DNA from: a virus
Direction: 5' to 3' (one strand)
IMG/VR virus record: IMGVR_UViG_3300024352_000065
Coordinates: 1 to 34,582 of that record
Length of the DNA: 34,582 nt
This document shows positions 30,362 through 34,582 of the stretch, one piece after another. Numbering within the stretch: position 1 is the first letter of the stretch; each line of letters starts with the position of its first letter. Position numbers and translations under genes: made by a program. The notes under the pieces were generated by a model, which was not told the DNA's origin, did not search any database, and saw only the letters and a program-made list of their open reading frames with translations.

Positions 30362-33300
30362 TTACAAGGTACTGCTGAGTAGCGTACTACCAAACAAAGC
30401 AGGTGCAAGCTCTGCAGAGGCTGTACTTGCTACAAAATGCCACCTAGCTTGTGACGATTGTTGTGTTGGTGCAAAATAAATTCGGTTTTGAGTAGGTGCA
30501 TAACTACCGCCTTGATAACCAGCAGTCAATGCCGTTACTCCATGAGCATACGCTACAACGCTACCAGTTGCGCAATCAATGTAGTGCCAGTTGGTTTGAC
30601 TCGCTTGCTCATAGGGTACGAAATAGATACGGTTTTGAGTCGGAGAATACACCCCGCCATGATATGCCTCATATACCGCCGTTACTCCATGAGCATAAGC
30701 TACAACACTACCAGTTGAGCAATCGACGTAGTGCCAGTTTGCCACGTTCCCTTGTGTAGCTGGAACAAAATAAATGCGGTTTTGAGTCGGGGAATACACT
30801 GCTCCTTGGTACGCAAATGATGCCGCTGTTACTCCGTGAGCATATGCTACAACGCTACCCGTTGAGCAATCGATGTAATGCCAGTTCGTCTGGGTAGCTT
30901 GTCCCAATGGAGATAAGTAGATCCGATTTTGAGTCGGCGAATATCCGCCTGTTACATACGCAAACGCTACTGCTGATATTCCATGAGCATAGGCTACAAC
31001 GCTACCCGTTGCGCAATTTATGTAGTGCCAGTTCGTTTGGTTTGATTGTCCATAAGGTACTAGATAAATCCTATTTTGGGTCGGGGAATAAACTCCGCCA
31101 GCATAACCATTGGCTACTGCTGTTATTCCGTGAGCATAAGCCACAACACTACCAGTTGAGCAATCGATGTAATGCCAGTTCGTTTGGTTTGATTGTGCAT
31201 TAGGCACCAAATAGATACGGTTTTGTGTTGGGGAATAAACTCCCCCCCAATATGCGTCTGCTACTGCTGTTACTCCGTGAGCATAAGCCACAACGCTACC
31301 CGTTGCGCAATCAATGTAATGCCAGTTCGTCTGGTTAGCTTGTTGCGAAGGAATCAAATAGATTCGGTTTTGGCTTGGGGAATAGACTGCACCGTTGTAT
31401 GCATTGAGGACCGTCGTGACACCATTAATATACGTAGCAATTCTTTGCCTGGCGTTAACATTCTTGACGTGCAGATTTACGATCTGATCTAAATACTGGT
31501 TAATGTTTTGTGTACCAGTATCGCTTGGAAGTACGTTAACGCTTCCAATCCCTCCAAACAAAGCCCACGTATTATTTGCTCGACCTTCGAATGTTTTCAA
31601 ATCAGTGTTGTAACGCATCATCCCGTCAACTGGAGACACTGGCCTATCAGCTGTGGCCCCAGATGCGATTTTAATAAATCCCGTACCGTTCTGCGTCGAA
31701 TTACCTGAAATGGTCAAAGTATCAGCTGTAGAATCACCAAGTATCGTGTTTCCAGTAACATTCAATGTCACTGCATTGACAGTCGTACCGCCTACAGTTG
31801 GGGATGAAATCGAAGTTGCTGTGATTGTCCCCACAACATCTAGAGCTTGTGTCGGTGTTACCGTACCGATACCAACACGGTTATTAACAGCATCAATCAC
31901 CAAAGTATTTGCATCAAAATTGAGATTATTGGGAATCAAAATGGAATTGGCCTGAATCGTCACCGTATCCGTCGACGCATCACCTAACGTAGTATTGCCA
32001 TCGATTCTCACATTCCCATTAACATGCAATAGCTCAGATGGAGTCGTGCCAATACCAACACGACCACTACTATCAATACGCATACTCTCAAGAGGTGGTC
32101 CACCCGCAAAGTTGGTTATCGTATTAAATACGACTCGACCACCAATGAACGCATTGGCACCGTCTATGTAATCAACAGCAGCTATGATTTGAGCCGCTCT
32201 ACCAAATCCAACTCCATCGGCAAAACTTCCGGCAAATTCTAATGTCCCAAGATTAGTGTTGACAGTGACTAATCCGCCAGTGCCAATTGTATTACTATTG
32301 CTTTTCGTAAACAAAACCTTGCTCGAGGAAATTGCTGTCGTGCTCCAAGAGCTTAAGGACATAGGGAAGTTTCCATGAATCTGAAATTCCGCTTGCCCAC
32401 CTATCCCTACCCAATCAGTTGATATGGATCTGTTTTTGAGAATCCTACCATTTGTATCAATGACAAATGGGGATGTATCTGGGCTTGCAGAATCCTCGAC
32501 AACAAAACAATCGGAAGCTCCCGTGTTTGTTATCGTCATGTTGCCGAATACGTGCATCGTGCTAGTTGGGGAAGCAATCCCAACACCTACTCTATTATTT
32601 GCTGCGTCTACTACTAAGGTATTGCTATCAAAATTCAAACCATTGGGAATCGTAATTGCTGTTCCCTGAATCGTCATTACATCAGTCGATGCATCGCCAA
32701 ACTGCGTGTTGCCGTTCACCGTTAAGTCAGTGGACACTTTGGCAGCGCCTACAACGTCCAAAGCGACCGTTGGAGAAGCAATACCTACGCCGACCCTATT
32801 GTTAGCTGCGTCGATTACAAGTGTGTTGGAATCAAAATTAAGGCCATTTGGTAGTGTAACAGCTGTGCCATTGATAGTCAGAACGTCGCTTGCGCCATCT
32901 CCAAGCGCCGTGTTGCCGCTAGAGTTCAGCGATACGGCATTAACCGTTGTAGCCGCGACAGTTGTGGCAGTCACGGTGCCAGATACATCTAGAGCGGTTG
33001 TCGGAGAAGTATTACCAATCCCAACGCGATTCGTCGAAGCGTTGATGAAAAGCGTATTACTGTCAATATTCAAATTATTGGGTATGGATACTGCAAGGGA
33101 GTTAATTGTAAGCGCATCACTTGACTGATCTCCCAAAGTTACGCCGCCGTTTAGCGCCGTTGCTCCATTAATTGTCAAAGCACCGCTAGTGTTAATTGCT
33201 GTCGATCCGCCAATTGTGCCACTAGTAATAGCGTCTCCGCTTACCTTTCCAGGTGTCGAGATGACTCCTGAAATGTCTGCATCGACTACTTGGCCAGGAG

Positions 33301-33733
33301 GTATCATGTAATTAATTATTTTCCAGTCAGTACCACCGCCAAAGTATTGCAGCCAAACAACTTGCCGATCTTTATTCATCACAAGTTGCTCTGCACCCGC
33401 GATTGTATCCGTGCCCAGAGGATAAATTGTAATGTTGTCGATTGATGCATTACCCTTGCCGTCTACAATCGCAAAAATACGTCCGGGTAATCCCGCTGGA
33501 AGGTTAACCGTCACGGGAGTAAAGGCATCTAAATTTGTCACGATGGCAAAGTCAGCCATATCAGATATGACGACCGGGCTCACAGTCGCCACGCGAATGG
33601 CCTGCTTCATCTCATCAGCGATTGCCGCTTTCTGGCCAAGAGCGACGAGGAAATTTGTCAAACTCGGCCAATTAATTTCCCCGGCTTGTGGGATTGAATA
33701 TGTTGTGCCATCCCATGTGACGCTGATAGCCAT
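30362..33733 (-). CDS. Long tail fibre with seven-repeat propeller-like tip
   Basis: The 1123-residue product is read from ATG 33733 (GAGGAAAAAA just ahead). The N-terminal 150 residues (SVTWDGTTYSIPQAGEINWP) resemble the virion-binding parts of tail fibres. The middle repeats a module with 'LDVxGxxxATxxxA', 'GNTxLGDxSxDxLTI', 'IPNxLNFDSNTLVID' and 'NNRVGVGIxSPT' several times, a trimeric shaft pattern. From about residue 770 to 1100 there are seven 49-residue repeats with YSPTQNRIY and NWHYIDC cores. No S74 peptidase or glycan hydrolase is visible. It would bind the host receptor. Transcribed downstream of the coat gene past its terminator. Confidence 0.87.
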   Translation of the reverse strand: MAISVTWDGTTYSIPQAGEINWPSLTNFLVALGQKAAIADEMKQAIRVATVSPVVISDMADFAIVTNLDAFTPVTVNLPAGLPGRIFAIVDGKGNASIDNITIYPLGTDTIAGAEQLVMNKDRQVVWLQYFGGGTDWKIINYMIPPGQVVDADISGVISTPGKVSGDAITSGTIGGSTAINTSGALTINGATALNGGVTLGDQSSDALTINSLAVSIPNNLNIDSNTLFINASTNRVGIGNTSPTTALDVSGTVTATTVAATTVNAVSLNSSGNTALGDGASDVLTINGTAVTLPNGLNFDSNTLVIDAANNRVGVGIASPTVALDVVGAAKVSTDLTVNGNTQFGDASTDVMTIQGTAITIPNGLNFDSNTLVVDAANNRVGVGIASPTSTMHVFGNMTITNTGASDCFVVEDSASPDTSPFVIDTNGRILKNRSISTDWVGIGGQAEFQIHGNFPMSLSSWSTTAISSSKVLFTKSNSNTIGTGGLVTVNTNLGTLEFAGSFADGVGFGRAAQIIAAVDYIDGANAFIGGRVVFNTITNFAGGPPLESMRIDSSGRVGIGTTPSELLHVNGNVRIDGNTTLGDASTDTVTIQANSILIPNNLNFDANTLVIDAVNNRVGIGTVTPTQALDVVGTITATSISSPTVGGTTVNAVTLNVTGNTILGDSTADTLTISGNSTQNGTGFIKIASGATADRPVSPVDGMMRYNTDLKTFEGRANNTWALFGGIGSVNVLPSDTGTQNINQYLDQIVNLHVKNVNARQRIATYINGVTTVLNAYNGAVYSPSQNRIYLIPSQQANQTNWHYIDCATGSVVAYAHGVTAVADAYWGGVYSPTQNRIYLVPNAQSNQTNWHYIDCSTGSVVAYAHGITAVANGYAGGVYSPTQNRIYLVPYGQSNQTNWHYINCATGSVVAYAHGISAVAFAYVTGGYSPTQNRIYLSPLGQATQTNWHYIDCSTGSVVAYAHGVTAASFAYQGAVYSPTQNRIYFVPATQGNVANWHYVDCSTGSVVAYAHGVTAVYEAYHGGVYSPTQNRIYFVPYEQASQTNWHYIDCATGSVVAYAHGVTALTAGYQGGSYAPTQNRIYFAPTQQSSQARWHFVASTASAELAPALFGSTLLSSTL
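30440..31415 (-). repeat. Seven 147-bp repeats encoding a propeller-like fibre end
   Basis: The anchor point (the CAT start of 'catgagcata' or its variants) recurs at 30541, 30688, 30835, 30982, 31129 and 31276, exactly 147 bases apart, with a degenerate copy near 31423. Each unit encodes 49 residues: 'AY.GG.YSPTQNRIY..P..Q..QTNWHYIDC.TGSVVAYAHG.TA'-like. The copies differ at many silent positions, so they are not fresh duplicates. Residues after 'AY' and in the 'P..Q' loop vary most between copies. Confidence 0.9.
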
Positions 33734-33745
33734 TTTTTTCCTCAA

Positions 33746-33781
33746 TTAAAAAGAGGCAAGCCCCCGCGTTGGAGGCTTGCC
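33746..33781 (-). terminator. Rho-independent terminator after the coat gene
   Basis: On the minus strand GGCAAGCC pairs with GGCTTGCC around an 11-base loop and is followed by TCTTTTT. It lies 15 bases past the coat stop and before the fibre gene, and probably lets coat mRNA outnumber tail mRNA. Confidence 0.88.
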
Positions 33782-33795
33782 AGATTCAGAAGAAC

Positions 33796-34582
33796 TCAGG
33801 TAGCAGATTCGTCGTTAATGCCAGTGATTAGCAAGTTTTGGTTGGGCTCAGGAGTGAAAATGTACTCATCAGCGTAAGATTTGAACTGATAACCCGCTTG
33901 GTTTTCCAAGGGACGGATCAAATCGCCGTTGTCATCCATTCCAGGAACTTTGAACCCCACTTGAGCGGAACCCGATCTTTTCCAGGTCTCAGTTCTCAAA
34001 GCGAAGGCATATCCTTCCTTCATACATCTATGCGCCTTGATAGTGAGCTTACCGGTCTGTGTGTAGTACTCGATATCCCGGAAACCGTTTTGAGCTTGGG
34101 AAGGAGAGTAAGATTTGTCATACACACGAAGGCCCGCTTCGGTATTGGACAAGGTAGACCAAGAACGTGGGTTTACATACACGTTTACGTCGCCTTCCAA
34201 ACCACCGCCGTTTACTGCATCGGCAAGAGCGTCTTGCAGTCTGGCAAGAGTAAGCTTCACGCCAGTTGCAGCGCCGTTGCTGATATCAGCGACGTTACCC
34301 TTAAAGAGAGGGTATTGAGCGCTGTTGATGCCAAACAACGTGCCAGTATTTGCCAGGATTGCATGAATACCGACCATTTCCCCGTAACCTTCTTGACCGT
34401 CGAAGCACAAACGGACAGACCCAGATCCAGAGACTGCGCTTGGTGCGACAGGCACAAAGTCAACGGTGATATAACCATAACGGGAGTTGTAACCAGTGAG
34501 CTTACCAGAGGCCAAAACTGCCCCGGTCGAGCTTACTTGTTTCACTTTCACGCCGATCATACCAACCCAAAAACCGGCCTCA
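33796..34582 (-). CDS. Major capsid protein, C-terminal part (5' end cut by the contig end)
   Basis: The open frame enters from the right end and ends at 33796. It is the same gene as the fragment at 1-702; bases 34438-34582 repeat bases 1-145. From the join on it adds 213 residues, with FGINSAQYPLFKGNVADISN, DVNVYVNPRSWSTLSNTEAG and the closing FKSYADEYIFTPEPNQNLLI. The last parts (around RDIEYYTQTGKLTIKAHR) resemble coat C-terminal domains where strands of the P and A domains alternate with short helices. A terminator follows. Confidence 0.82.
   Translation of the reverse strand, partial: EAGFWVGMIGVKVKQVSSTGAVLASGKLTGYNSRYGYITVDFVPVAPSAVSGSGSVRLCFDGQEGYGEMVGIHAILANTGTLFGINSAQYPLFKGNVADISNGAATGVKLTLARLQDALADAVNGGGLEGDVNVYVNPRSWSTLSNTEAGLRVYDKSYSPSQAQNGFRDIEYYTQTGKLTIKAHRCMKEGYAFALRTETWKRSGSAQVGFKVPGMDDNGDLIRPLENQAGYQFKSYADEYIFTPEPNQNLLITGINDESAT
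34438..34582. repeat. Right copy of the 145-bp contig-end repeat
   Basis: It matches bases 1-145 with two differences (34549 C for T; 34580 T for G). The frame of the coat gene continues through it without a break, which fixes the join and the circular unit at about 34,437 bp. Confidence 0.93.

Noticed and set aside
30440-31415. Regular 147-bp repeats considered as a CRISPR array or a diversity-generating target
   Set aside because: Units are much longer than CRISPR repeats and are translated in frame; no cas genes or reverse transcriptase exist in the window.
32706-33128. 140-codon plus-strand open frame with a repetitive protein
   Set aside because: Its repeats mirror the fibre shaft repeats on the other strand; it is a shadow.

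Overview
The window is essentially one complete genome of a tailed phage of the short-tailed (podovirus-like) type, about 34.4 kb. The first 145 bases recur at the right end with two mismatches and lie inside the major capsid gene, so the contig reads as a circular map opened in that gene (unit length about 34,437 bp). Shine-Dalgarno sites of the GGAGG/GAGG type, ATGA, TGATG and TAATG coupled genes, and rho-independent terminators point to a bacterial host. I cannot name the host from the sequence. No integrase, DNA polymerase, RNA polymerase or methyltransferase is visible, so the phage looks lytic and dependent on the host replisome.

Layout, in the direction of transcription. (1) Packaging and head genes on the minus strand from 4809 down to 1, continuing from 34437 to 33796: small terminase, two small proteins, large terminase, a 28-residue membrane peptide, a conserved virion-type protein, scaffold, a probable decoration protein and the major capsid protein, closed by a terminator. 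(2) Tail and injection genes on the minus strand from 33733 to 14112: a large fibre with a seven-repeat propeller-like end, a secreted CAP-domain protein, a Met-rich acidic protein, an adaptor, a 1011-residue tail/nozzle protein, the portal, four probable ejection proteins, two appendage proteins and a 49-residue protein, closed by a two-way terminator. (3) Short minus-strand membrane-protein genes at 14019-13236 (lysis candidates). (4) A plus-strand accessory operon at 4894-6616 that includes a Dps-like mini-ferritin. (5) A minus-strand replication operon at 10152-6680: an O-like initiator with repeats that look like an origin, a P-like loader, a RuvC-like resolvase, and a run of overlapping small genes including a Tad2/DUF2829-like candidate and a zinc-ribbon protein. 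(6) A plus-strand segment at 10245-13323: hairpins, a tRNA-Asn, a second CAP protein, a structured region, an L-Ala-D-Glu peptidase endolysin, a ribbon-helix-helix regulator, a Gp157-like protein and RecT.

How they fit together: the initiator probably binds repeats in its own gene and recruits host helicase through the loader; RecT, the Gp157-like protein and the resolvase handle recombination intermediates; the terminase packs DNA through the portal into a scaffold-built head; the ejection proteins and fibre serve entry; the M15 peptidase plus one or more small membrane proteins probably serve lysis. The least expected contents are two secreted CAP-domain proteins, the phage mini-ferritin, the propeller-like fibre tip and several small genes missed by ordinary length cut-offs.
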